Below are positions 18,202-26,084 of a DNA stretch of 64,000 nt, in pieces; position 1 is the first letter of the stretch, and the number at the start of each line of letters is the position of its first letter. The position numbers and the translations under genes are program-made. This DNA comes from Sphingomonas montana (lineage in GTDB: Bacteria > Pseudomonadota > Alphaproteobacteria > Sphingomonadales > Sphingomonadaceae). A model generated the notes under the pieces. The model saw only the letters and a program-made list of their open reading frames with translations, did no database searches and was not told the origin of the DNA. Where the stretch lies: assembly GCF_001956315.1 (NCBI RefSeq), contig NZ_KV887144.1, positions 361,725 through 425,724 of the forward strand, read 5' to 3'.

Positions 18202-18653
18202 TCGTCGAATCCTACTTCGAGGATATCGCCGTCGGATCGCGCCGAACGAGCTTCGGCCGGACGATCACCGAAACCGATTTCGTCGTCCATGCCGGGCACA
18301 GCGGCGATTTCTTCCCGCATCACATGGACGCCGCCTGGTGCGCGACGCAGTCGATCGGTCAGCGCATCGCGCATGGCACGCTGGTCTTCACGGTCGGCAT
18401 CGGCCTGACCGCCAGCGTCATCAACCCGCACGCCATGTCGACCGGCTATGACCGGCTGCGCTTCGTGCGGCCCGTGCATATCGGCGACACGATCACGACG
18501 CACACCCATATCGCCGACAAGCGTGATCACCCCAAGCATGCGACGCACGGCGTGGTGGTGGAGGCGGTCGATATCCGTAACCAGCACGACCAGACGGTGC
18601 TCGCCTGCGAACATCTCTATCTCGTCCTGCGCCGCATGCCGGCCGCCGCCTGA
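18198..18653 (+). CDS. MaoC-family (hot-dog) enoyl-CoA hydratase/dehydratase
   Basis: A 151-residue single hot-dog protein. The hydratase-2 region is visible as [21 protein letters not shown] (acidic and His residues about 30-46) and [12 protein letters not shown]. MaoC enzymes hydrate enoyl-CoA thioesters with R stereochemistry or dehydrate the reverse. The start ATG overlaps the CoA-transferase stop (ATGA), and the following binding-protein gene begins one base after its stop. With the CoA-transferase it likely forms a two-step acyl-CoA branch, in the way known for mesaconate or itaconate pathways. The substrate here is unknown. Confidence 0.82.
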   Translation: MIVESYFEDIAVGSRRTSFGRTITETDFVVHAGHSGDFFPHHMDAAWCATQSIGQRIAHGTLVFTVGIGLTASVINPHAMSTGYDRLRFVRPVHIGDTITTHTHIADKRDHPKHATHGVVVEAVDIRNQHDQTVLACEHLYLVLRRMPAAA

Positions 18654-18654
18654 C

Positions 18655-19671
18655 ATGCGCGTGCGCCATCCGGTGCGGCTCGTCCTGGCTGGTGCAGTCG
18701 CGCTGGTCGCGGCCGCGTCGGTGACGGGGATGGCGACCCGCGTGCGTGCGACGACGCCTTTCTTCGCGGCGCCGACGACCGGTACGGAACGGCCGCGCTA
18801 CGGCCTGTCCAGCGTCGGGCTGAGCTATCCCTTCGCCGCTGCGGTGGCCAAGGGGTTCAGCGACGCGGCCCACGCCGCCGGGGCGGAGGCGGTAGTGCTG
18901 GACGCGCGCGGCGACGTGCAGAAACAGGCGAACGATATCGAGGATCTGATGGTCCAGCGGGTCCACGGTATCGCGCTGATGCCGCTCGACTCGGTCGTCG
19001 CGCAGACCTGGGTCGATCGGGCGGCGCGCGCCGGCATGCCGATCGCCGCCGTCGCGGCGCAGGTCGGCGATCCGCGCCGCCGCGCGATCCGCAATGTATA
19101 TCCGGGCCTGTCCGCGCTCGCCACGCAGGACGAGGTCGAGGCCGGACGCGCGGCCGGCCGGCTGGCGGCGACCCTGCTGCCCGCCGACCGCCCGGCGGCG
19201 ATCGCGATCATTGAGGGCGCGGCCGGTTTCCCCGAAGTCGAACAGCGCGCGCGCGGCTTCCGCCAGGGTCTGGACGAAAGCGGCGCACGCTATGCGATCG
19301 TTGCGTCGCAACCGGGCAACTGGACGTCCGAGAAGGGCGAGGCCGCGTGCCAGAACATTCTGACCGCCCGTCCCGGCATCGACCTGTTCTTCAACGAGGC
19401 GGACGACATGCTGGTCGGCTGTGCACGCGCGGTCCGCGCGGCACAGTCCCCGGCGAAGCTCATCGGCGTCGGCGGATCGAAGCTGGCGATCGCATCGATC
19501 AAGGCGGGCGCCGCGCAGGGCACCGTCTGCTTCAAGCCTGAAGCATTGGGCGCGCTCGCCTTCCACGCGCTGGCCGATGCGCGCGGCGGTCCGCCGGCCC
19601 GGCGCTTCCTCACCTACCCGCTGCCCGCCGTCACGCGCGCGACGATCGACCGGTGCGTCGGACAATGGTGA
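18655..19671 (+). CDS. Periplasmic sugar-binding protein (RbsB/XylF type) of ABC importer
   Basis: A 338-residue protein with a Sec signal (basic start, hydrophobic stretch to about residue 30) and a Peripla_BP_4 fold. PFAAAVAKGFSDAAHAAGAE, the QANDIEDLMVQ segment and the FNEADDMLVGCARA segment are typical of ribose/xylose/rhamnose-type binding proteins. It delivers its sugar to the permease at 21158 with the ATPase at 19665. The gene starts one base after the MaoC stop, and its own stop overlaps the ATPase start. Rhamnose, fucose or apiose would suit the locus; the ligand is not readable from sequence. Confidence 0.88.
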   Translation: MRVRHPVRLVLAGAVALVAAASVTGMATRVRATTPFFAAPTTGTERPRYGLSSVGLSYPFAAAVAKGFSDAAHAAGAEAVVLDARGDVQKQANDIEDLMVQRVHGIALMPLDSVVAQTWVDRAARAGMPIAAVAAQVGDPRRRAIRNVYPGLSALATQDEVEAGRAAGRLAATLLPADRPAAIAIIEGAAGFPEVEQRARGFRQGLDESGARYAIVASQPGNWTSEKGEAACQNILTARPGIDLFFNEADDMLVGCARAVRAAQSPAKLIGVGGSKLAIASIKAGAAQGTVCFKPEALGALAFHALADARGGPPARRFLTYPLPAVTRATIDRCVGQW

Positions 19672-21161
19672 CCCCGCTGCTGCTGGCGCAGGGCGTCGCC
19701 AAGACGTTTCCCAACGGTACGATCGCGCTGCACGGCGTCGATCTCGCCTTGCGGGCCGGGCGGGTCCACGGCCTGCTCGGCGCGAACGGCGCGGGCAAGT
19801 CGACGCTGGTGAAGATCCTGAGCGGCGCTCTGCCGGCCAGCGGCGGGACGGTCACGTGGCGCGGTGCGTCGGCACGATGGACCGGCCCCGCCCGCGCCCG
19901 CGCCGCCGGGATCGCCACGATCTACCAGCATGTACCGCTGGTGCCGACGCTGTCCGTGCTCGAGAATATTCTGCTCGATCGCGGTGGCTGGCGACGCGAC
20001 CGGCGCGACCAGCGGGCCGAGGTGGCCGCCCTGCTGGCGCGCGTCGGCCATGAACTCGACCTCGACGCGCTGGTCGGCGACCTGCCGATCGGCGCACGCC
20101 AGATGGTGGCGATCGTCCAGGCGCTGGCCAGCGGGGCGGACCTGATCGTCATGGACGAACCGACCGCATCGCTGGCCGGGCACGAGCGCGAGACAGTCTA
20201 CCGCATCGTCCGGATGCTGGCGCATGCCGAACAGCGCGCCATCCTGTTCATCTCGCACTTCCTGGACGAAATCGTCAGCCTGACTGACGAGGTTACCGTG
20301 CTGCGGGACGGGCGCGTGGCGCTGAACGCGGAGACGGCGACGTTGGACGAGGCCGCCATTGCCGCCGCCATCGCCGGACGCAGCGTGACCGCCCTGTCGC
20401 GCACGGCAGACCGCTGGATCGGCGCGCCGGCGCTGGTCGCGACGGGTCTCTCCGTCCCCGGCCGGCTCGGCGCCACCGACATCACCGTCGCCGCGGGCGA
20501 GATCGTCGGCATCGCCGGGCTGCTCGGCTCGGGACGCAGCGAATTGCTGCACGCCATCTTCGGCGCGCATCCGGTCCAGACGGGCAACGTCCAGCTGCAC
20601 GGCCAACCGGTCGGGCCGTCACCGGAGGAAGCGGTGGCGGCCGGGATCGCGCTGGTGCCGGAGGATCGCGCCGCACAAGGCTATATCCCGCAGTTCGAGA
20701 TCTGGAAGAATATCGGCCTGCCGCACGTCGGCGCAGGCAGCTGGCTGCTCGATCCCGCCGCCGAACGCGGCGCGGCCGACGCGGCGATCGCCCGGCTGGC
20801 GATCCGTACGCCGGATGCCGACACGATCGTCACCGACCTGTCCGGCGGCAACGCGCAGAAGGTGGTCATCGCCAAATGGCTGGGTGAACGGACCCGCCTG
20901 CTGCTGCTGGACGAACCGACCGCCGGGATCGACATTGGCGCACGTACCGACATCCTGCAGCTGATCCAGTCGTTCGCGGACGACGGGCTGCCCGTGCTCC
21001 TAGTCTCGTCGGAATTTTCCGAACTGATCGCGATCTGCGACCGCATCCTGGTGATGCGCGACGGCCGGATCGTGGCGGAACGGCGCGCAGGCGACATCGA
21101 CGAACAGGGGCTGATCCTCCTTGCCGGGGGCACATTGCCGACAGTGGAGCAGGCCGCATGA
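19665..21161 (+). CDS. Sugar ABC transporter ATPase (RbsA/XylG type, two domains)
   Basis: A 498-residue tandem ATPase. Domain 1 has Walker A GANGAGKST (about residue 40) and Walker B LIVMDEPTASL (about residue 160). Domain 2 has the degenerate P-loop GLLGSGRSE (about residue 285), typical of RbsA relatives, then signature LSGGNAQKV and Walker B LLLLDEPTAGID. It powers import through the permease at 21158. ATG 19665 is chosen, overlapping the binding-protein stop; GTG 19668 is an alternative that gives the GTGA overlap common in this operon. Confidence 0.93.
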   Translation: MVTPLLLAQGVAKTFPNGTIALHGVDLALRAGRVHGLLGANGAGKSTLVKILSGALPASGGTVTWRGASARWTGPARARAAGIATIYQHVPLVPTLSVLENILLDRGGWRRDRRDQRAEVAALLARVGHELDLDALVGDLPIGARQMVAIVQALASGADLIVMDEPTASLAGHERETVYRIVRMLAHAEQRAILFISHFLDEIVSLTDEVTVLRDGRVALNAETATLDEAAIAAAIAGRSVTALSRTADRWIGAPALVATGLSVPGRLGATDITVAAGEIVGIAGLLGSGRSELLHAIFGAHPVQTGNVQLHGQPVGPSPEEAVAAGIALVPEDRAAQGYIPQFEIWKNIGLPHVGAGSWLLDPAAERGAADAAIARLAIRTPDADTIVTDLSGGNAQKVVIAKWLGERTRLLLLDEPTAGIDIGARTDILQLIQSFADDGLPVLLVSSEFSELIAICDRILVMRDGRIVAERRAGDIDEQGLILLAGGTLPTVEQAA

Positions 21162-22309
21162 CGATATGGACCAAGCCGGCGAGCCCAACCTGGCGGACGG
21201 GCCTCGGCCTGCGCGATGCGGGCGTCTATTATGCGCTGCTGCTGCTGCTGATCGTACTGGCGCTCGTCGCGAACGCCGCGGGCCGGCCCGGCTACCTGTC
21301 GCCCGCCAATCTAGGGAACATCCTGTACCAGGCGTCGCTGGTCGGCATCATGGGCGTCGCGATGACGGTCGTGCTGATCACCGGCGCGTTCGACCTGAGC
21401 GTGGGCTCCGTCGCGGCGCTGGCTGCCGCGATCCTGGTCGGACTGGCGGACGGCATCGGCTTCGTGCCCGCCGCCGGTGCCGCGCTGGCGACCGCGGCGG
21501 CGGTCGGGCTGCTCAACGGCGCGATCGTCAACTTCCTGGGCATCAATGCCTTCATCGTGACGCTCGGCACGCTCACCGCAGTCCGCGGGCTCGTGCTGGT
21601 GCTGACCGACGGTCGGTCGCTGATGGTCGAGAATGGCGACACGCTCGCCCGCATGCTGGCCTTCGAGAGCAGCCGCATTCCGCTGTTCGGCGCACTGCTG
21701 GTCGTCGCGGCGCTGCTGGCGGTCCGGGCCTGCCTCGCCTTCATCCGGGCGCGTCGCGTCGGTCCGGCCATCGCCGCGCTGGCCGTGCTGCTGCTCGCGC
21801 TGTTTCTGGGGCGCGACTTCACCGTCGCGCCGCCCGTCCTGTACCTCGCGATCGTCACGACCGCGGCCTGGTTCGTACTTGCCCGCACGGTCACCGGTCG
21901 GCGGCTCTACGCGGTCGGCGGCAATGCGGAGGCGGCGCGCCTGTCGGGCATCGACGTGCGCGCCTACAAGATCGGCGCGTTCGTGGTGTCGGGGCTGGCC
22001 GCGGGGTTTGCCGGCGTGCTGTTCGGCTGCCGGCTGGGCGCGGTCAACCCGACCGCGCTGCAGGGATCCGAACTGACCGTCATCGCGGCGGCGATCCTCG
22101 GCGGCACGTCGCTGTTCGGCGGGGCGGGCAGCGTGGTCAAGACGGTGACGGGCGCGCTCATCCTGTTCACGCTGACCAACGGTTTCAACATCCTCAATCT
22201 CGGCGCGAACTATCAGGGGATGATCGAGGGAATCGTCGTGATCGCGGCGGCCGCGATCTACACGGTGGGCGGGCGCGGCCCCCGCCGTGCTGCTGGAGCA
22301 GCCCTATGA
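21158..22309 (+). CDS. Sugar ABC transporter permease (RbsC/XylH type)
   Basis: A 383-residue membrane protein of the BPD_transp_2 family with about ten hydrophobic segments. GVAMTVVLITGAFDLSVGS (about residue 65) and NAEAARLSGIDV with GGTSLFGGAGS are diagnostic. It forms the channel of the importer whose binding protein and ATPase are immediately upstream. Start and stop both overlap neighbours by 4 bp (ATGA), tying it to the IclR gene downstream. At ~383 residues it is slightly longer than the ~320 of RbsC, with extra residues in the middle loop/helix region, as in XylH. Confidence 0.92.
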   Translation: MTIWTKPASPTWRTGLGLRDAGVYYALLLLLIVLALVANAAGRPGYLSPANLGNILYQASLVGIMGVAMTVVLITGAFDLSVGSVAALAAAILVGLADGIGFVPAAGAALATAAAVGLLNGAIVNFLGINAFIVTLGTLTAVRGLVLVLTDGRSLMVENGDTLARMLAFESSRIPLFGALLVVAALLAVRACLAFIRARRVGPAIAALAVLLLALFLGRDFTVAPPVLYLAIVTTAAWFVLARTVTGRRLYAVGGNAEAARLSGIDVRAYKIGAFVVSGLAAGFAGVLFGCRLGAVNPTALQGSELTVIAAAILGGTSLFGGAGSVVKTVTGALILFTLTNGFNILNLGANYQGMIEGIVVIAAAAIYTVGGRGPRRAAGAAL

Positions 22310-23115
22310 TCGCAGACGTCACCCCCGAAACCGAGGAGAAGCGGCTGCGCTACTCCGTCCCCGCGCTCGAAAAGGGGCTCGATATCCTCGAATATCTCGC
22401 CGAACAGGCGGTGCCGGTCACGCAGGCGCACGTCGCGCGCGCCCTGAACCGGCAACCGGGCGAGCTGTTCCGGATGCTGACCTGCCTCGAAGGGCGCGGT
22501 TATCTGCACCGTGATGCCGGATCGAACGGCTATGTGCTGTCGCTGCGGCTGTTCGAACTGTCGCGCATCCACTCCCCGCATGAGGCGCTGTTGCGCGCCG
22601 CGCGTCCGCTGATGCGTGCGCTGGCGGACGAGGTGCGCGAAAGCTGCCACCTGAGCGTGCTGCACCGCGGATCGGTGCTGGTGCTGTCGCAGGAGGAAAG
22701 CCCACGCGCCTTCCGCCTGTCGGTCGAGGTCGGGTCGCAGCATCCGCCGATGCGCACGACGTCCGGCCGCCTGCTGCTGGCCGGGCTCGAACCCGAGGCG
22801 CTGGCCGACACGCTTGCCGACCAGGCCGACTGGGCGAATGCGGACGAAACCCGCCGCTCCGGTTTCGTGCAGCAGCTGGACATGATCCGCCGTACGGGGT
22901 TCCATCACAGCACCGGCGAACGCTTCGTCGGCGGGGCCGATATCGGCGTGCTGGTCGGCGGGCACGGGTCGGCGGTCAACGCCGCGCTGACGATCGCGCG
23001 GTTGATCGAAACCGACATGCCGTCCGATATCGAATCGTTCACTCGCCCGCTCGCCACCTGCGCCGCCGCGATCGCGCACCGCGCCGGGCTGATCGCACGG
23101 ACACCGCCGGCATGA
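22306..23115 (+). CDS. IclR-family transcriptional regulator
   Basis: A 269-residue regulator: an N-terminal winged helix-turn-helix (about residues 15-75; VTQAHVARALNRQPGELFRML is the recognition region) and a C-terminal effector domain (HLSVLHRGSVLVLSQEE, SGRLLLAG). IclR proteins such as KdgR and RhaR-like members often sense sugar acids and repress catabolic operons. The gene is in the middle of the 12-gene operon, between the ABC permease and the second signal-less binding protein, with 4-bp overlaps on both sides, so it is probably autoregulated with its targets. The AT-rich motifs in the divergent gaps are candidate sites; that link is inference. Confidence 0.88.
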   Translation: MIADVTPETEEKRLRYSVPALEKGLDILEYLAEQAVPVTQAHVARALNRQPGELFRMLTCLEGRGYLHRDAGSNGYVLSLRLFELSRIHSPHEALLRAARPLMRALADEVRESCHLSVLHRGSVLVLSQEESPRAFRLSVEVGSQHPPMRTTSGRLLLAGLEPEALADTLADQADWANADETRRSGFVQQLDMIRRTGFHHSTGERFVGGADIGVLVGGHGSAVNAALTIARLIETDMPSDIESFTRPLATCAAAIAHRAGLIARTPPA

Positions 23116-24299
23116 CCACAACCCTGCGCATCGCGGTCCGCCGCTTCGATCCGTTCGTCCGGGCGATCACCCGCCAGTTCGCGGACTTCGTCACGGCGAC
23201 CGGCGCGGACGCCGTAATCGATGCGCAGCCGCTGGACCTCAACCCGCTGCATCATGCGCTGTTCACGGCCGGTGGCCTCTGCGACGGATCGTTCGACATC
23301 GCGTTCCTGGCGACCGACTGGCTGGCGGAGGCGCAGGCGGGCGGGCTGGTCGAAAATCTCGATCCCTGGCTCGATCGCGCCCCCGTCCCGGATTTCCCTG
23401 ACGGCTGGAGCGCGTCGCTGACCGGCCTCCAGTGCTTTGCCGGCGGCTATTGGGGCATGCCCTACCATGACGGGCCGGAATGCCTGATCTACCGCCGCGA
23501 CCTGCTGGACGCCGCCGGGATCGCCGTGCCGCGAACGTGGGACGCGTTCCATGCCGCCGCGCGTGCGATCCATGCCCCGGACCGCGGCATTGCGGGGACC
23601 ACGCTGGCGCTGTTCCCGGACGGGCACAACAGCTTCTACGATTTCTGCATCCAGATCTGGACCCGCGGCGGCGAACCGTTCGACGCGGCAGGGCGCCCCT
23701 GCTTCACGGGGCCGCACGCCACGGCCGGACTGGACTTCATCCGCACGCTGGCGCGGGATGGCGGTGCGGTGGACCCGGACTGCGCCGCGCTGGACAGCGT
23801 CGCGACGGGGCTGCGGTTCTGCGCGGGCAAGGTCGCGTTGATGGCGAACTGGTTCGGTTTCGCCGCACTGGGCGAGGCGGACGACAGCCCGGTCCGCGGC
23901 CTGATCGACGTCGCGCCGCTGCCGGCCGGGCCGGGCGGGTCGAGCGTTTCGCTTAACGTCTTCTGGGTGCTGGCGATCGCGGCCGGATCCCGCAACAAGG
24001 CGCTGGCCTGGGATTTCCTGCGTCACTGCGCCCGCGCGGACATGGACCGCATCACCACGCTGGAAGGTGCCATCGGCTGTCGCCGGTCGACCTGGGCCGA
24101 TGCGGAGGTCAACCGCCGCGTGCCCTATGCGCACCGGCTCGACTGGCTGCACGACCATGCCCGCGCGATGCCCCATCATCCGCGACTGGCGGAGATCAGC
24201 CACATCGTCGACGACCTCGTCACCGCGGCCACCACCGGCGACGTCGCGACCGAAACGCTCTTGACGGACGCACAGGCGCGGGCGGAACGGCTATGCTGA
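23112..24299 (+). CDS. Solute-binding-protein-fold protein without signal peptide, copy 2
   Basis: A 395-residue protein with a family 1 solute-binding fold (aromatic-rich LVENLDPWLDR, WGMPYHDGPECLIYRRDLLDAAGI, and GKVALMANWFGFAAL). It starts at MTTTLRIAVRRFDPFVRAI, straight into the first beta strand, with no signal peptide. The start overlaps the IclR stop by 4 bp, so a longer form is unlikely. There is no MalFG-type permease nearby; the only importer is Rbs-type with its own binding protein. It is the counterpart of 15790-16920. A cytoplasmic sensor, sequestering or enzyme-partner role is more plausible than transport. Confidence 0.75.
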   Translation: MTTTLRIAVRRFDPFVRAITRQFADFVTATGADAVIDAQPLDLNPLHHALFTAGGLCDGSFDIAFLATDWLAEAQAGGLVENLDPWLDRAPVPDFPDGWSASLTGLQCFAGGYWGMPYHDGPECLIYRRDLLDAAGIAVPRTWDAFHAAARAIHAPDRGIAGTTLALFPDGHNSFYDFCIQIWTRGGEPFDAAGRPCFTGPHATAGLDFIRTLARDGGAVDPDCAALDSVATGLRFCAGKVALMANWFGFAALGEADDSPVRGLIDVAPLPAGPGGSSVSLNVFWVLAIAAGSRNKALAWDFLRHCARADMDRITTLEGAIGCRRSTWADAEVNRRVPYAHRLDWLHDHARAMPHHPRLAEISHIVDDLVTAATTGDVATETLLTDAQARAERLC

Positions 24300-25357
24300 G
24301 CCCGCTCCGCCAGACCTGGCCGCTGCCGACGTCGCCGAAACCGATCGTCGTCGTCGGAACCGGCGGCATCGTTGCCGACGCGCATCTGCCGGCCTATGCG
24401 CGCGCCGGACTGCCGGTCGCGGGACTCTACGACCGAGATCCGGCCCGCGCGGCGGCGCTAGCCCGAACCTGGTCGATCCCGCGCGTGTTCGGCTCGCTCG
24501 CGGAGGCCGCCGAACAGGACGCCGTGTTCGACGTGGCCGCCCCGCCGCACGCGCACCGTGCGATCCTGTCCGCGCTGCCGCCGGGGGCCACCGTCCTGTT
24601 GCAGAAGCCGATGGGGCTGGACCTGACCGACGCGACAGCGATTCTCCATCTGTGTCGCGCGCGCGGGCTGACCGCGGCGGTCAACTTCCAGCTGCGCTAT
24701 TCCGCGATGATGCTGGCGATCGCCGATGCCGTCGCACGCGGGCGGCTGGGTCGGTTGACCGAGATCGTGATCGACGTGAACCTGGTTACGCCGTGGGGCC
24801 TGTTCCCGCACCTGAAACCCAATCCGCGTGTCGAGATCGTCTCGCACTCCATCCATTATCTCGATGCGATCCGCGCGATCGCCGGCGAACCGCGCGGCGT
24901 GTTCGCGCGCACGATGGGCCATCCGTCCAGTGACCTCGCCCAGACCCGCACGTCCGCGATCCTCGATTACGGCCCCGAACTACGCGTGCTGCTGTCGATC
25001 AACCATCATCATGATTTCGGACGCCGGTTCCAGCAGGCCAGCTTCCGGGTCGAAGGCGACGCCGGCGCCGCCGTGGCGAAGCTCGGCGTGCTGCTCGACT
25101 ATCCGCAGGGCGAACCCGACGAACTGTGGCTCGCCCCCCGCGGCGGTCCGTTCGCGCGGGTGCCGCTGTCCGGCGCGTGGTTCCCGGATGCGTTCATCGG
25201 CCCGATGGCGAACCTGCAACGCTTCGCCGCAGGCGAGGACGACGTGCTCGCCACCGGGGTCGAGGACGGCTGGCGCACGATGGCGCTGGTCGAGGCCTGT
25301 TACCGCGCCGCCGACCGACCGGGCGAACCGATCCCTTCCCTACCGACTGGAGACTGA
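24293..25357 (+). CDS. Gfo/Idh/MocA-family NAD(P)-dependent oxidoreductase
   Basis: A 354-residue dehydrogenase with an N-terminal Rossmann fold (VVVGTGGIVADAHLPAY, about residue 20) and a C-terminal alpha/beta domain. The family's EKP motif is altered to QKP in LLQKPMGLDL (about residue 104). HSIHYLDAIR near residue 185 resembles the catalytic His region. The family oxidises or reduces sugars, inositols and, as ApsD, D-apiose. In this operon it could catalyse the first oxidation of apiose, rhamnose or fucose. It overlaps the upstream gene by 7 bp and precedes the SDR by one base. Substrate is inferred only. Confidence 0.85.
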   Translation: MLSPLRQTWPLPTSPKPIVVVGTGGIVADAHLPAYARAGLPVAGLYDRDPARAAALARTWSIPRVFGSLAEAAEQDAVFDVAAPPHAHRAILSALPPGATVLLQKPMGLDLTDATAILHLCRARGLTAAVNFQLRYSAMMLAIADAVARGRLGRLTEIVIDVNLVTPWGLFPHLKPNPRVEIVSHSIHYLDAIRAIAGEPRGVFARTMGHPSSDLAQTRTSAILDYGPELRVLLSINHHHDFGRRFQQASFRVEGDAGAAVAKLGVLLDYPQGEPDELWLAPRGGPFARVPLSGAWFPDAFIGPMANLQRFAAGEDDVLATGVEDGWRTMALVEACYRAADRPGEPIPSLPTGD

Positions 25358-25358
25358 C

Positions 25359-26084
25359 ATGACGGACCTGACCGGCCGTACCGTCCTCATCACCGCCGCC
25401 GGGCAAGGCATCGGCCGGGCCGCCGCGATTGCCTTCGCCGCGACGGGCGCACGCGTGATCGCCACCGATATCGCGGAGGACAAGCTCGCCACGCTGGCCG
25501 GCATGGCGGGCATCACCACGGCGCGGCTGAACGTGCTGGACGATGCCGCGGTCGAACGGCTGGTCGATGCGGAGCCGCAGATCGATATCCTGTTCAACTG
25601 CGCGGGCGTCGTCCACGACGGTACGCTGCTGAACAGCGACGATGATCAGCTCGACTTTGCCTGGGAACTGAACGTCAAGGCGATGGTGCGGATAGCACGC
25701 GCGGTGCTGCCGGGCATGATCGAGCGGCGTGACGGGGCGATCGTCAACATGTCGTCGGTCGCCTCCAGCATGAAGGGCGTCCCCAATCGTTTCGCCTATA
25801 CCGTCACCAAGGCAGCAGTCCTGGGCCTCACAAAGTCGATCGCTGCCGATTATGTGACGCACAACGTCCGCTGCAACGCGATATGTCCCGGCACTGTGGA
25901 CACGCCGTCCCTGCAGGACCGCCTGACGGAGGGCGGGGAAGACCGGCGCGCCGCGTTCCTTGCGCGCCAGCCGATCGGCCGGCTCGGCACGGCGGAGGAG
26001 ATCGCGGACCTTGCCGTCTATCTGGCGGGTGCCACCTACACTACCGGACAGGCGCATGTGATCGACGGCGGGTGGACGCTGTGA
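25359..26084 (+). CDS. SDR dehydrogenase, probable 2-keto-3-deoxy-L-rhamnonate/fuconate 4-dehydrogenase
   Basis: A 241-residue short-chain dehydrogenase. The cofactor motif is TAAGQGIGRA (about residue 12), the NAG-type motif is NCAGVVHDGT, the catalytic set is SSVAS...YTVTK (Ser and Tyr-x3-Lys, about 130-150), and the C-terminus ends in VIDGGWTL. SSVASSMKGVPNRFAYTVTK and CNAICPGTVDTPSLQ match the dehydrogenases of the non-phosphorylated L-rhamnose and L-fucose pathways, known in Sphingomonas (LRA5) and Xanthomonas, and the related BDH2 group. With three rhamnosidases and a fucosidase nearby this is a good fit. No KDR hydrolase, lactonase or rhamnonate dehydratase is in the window, so the rest of the pathway must lie elsewhere. 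Confidence 0.83.
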   Translation: MTDLTGRTVLITAAGQGIGRAAAIAFAATGARVIATDIAEDKLATLAGMAGITTARLNVLDDAAVERLVDAEPQIDILFNCAGVVHDGTLLNSDDDQLDFAWELNVKAMVRIARAVLPGMIERRDGAIVNMSSVASSMKGVPNRFAYTVTKAAVLGLTKSIAADYVTHNVRCNAICPGTVDTPSLQDRLTEGGEDRRAAFLARQPIGRLGTAEEIADLAVYLAGATYTTGQAHVIDGGWTL

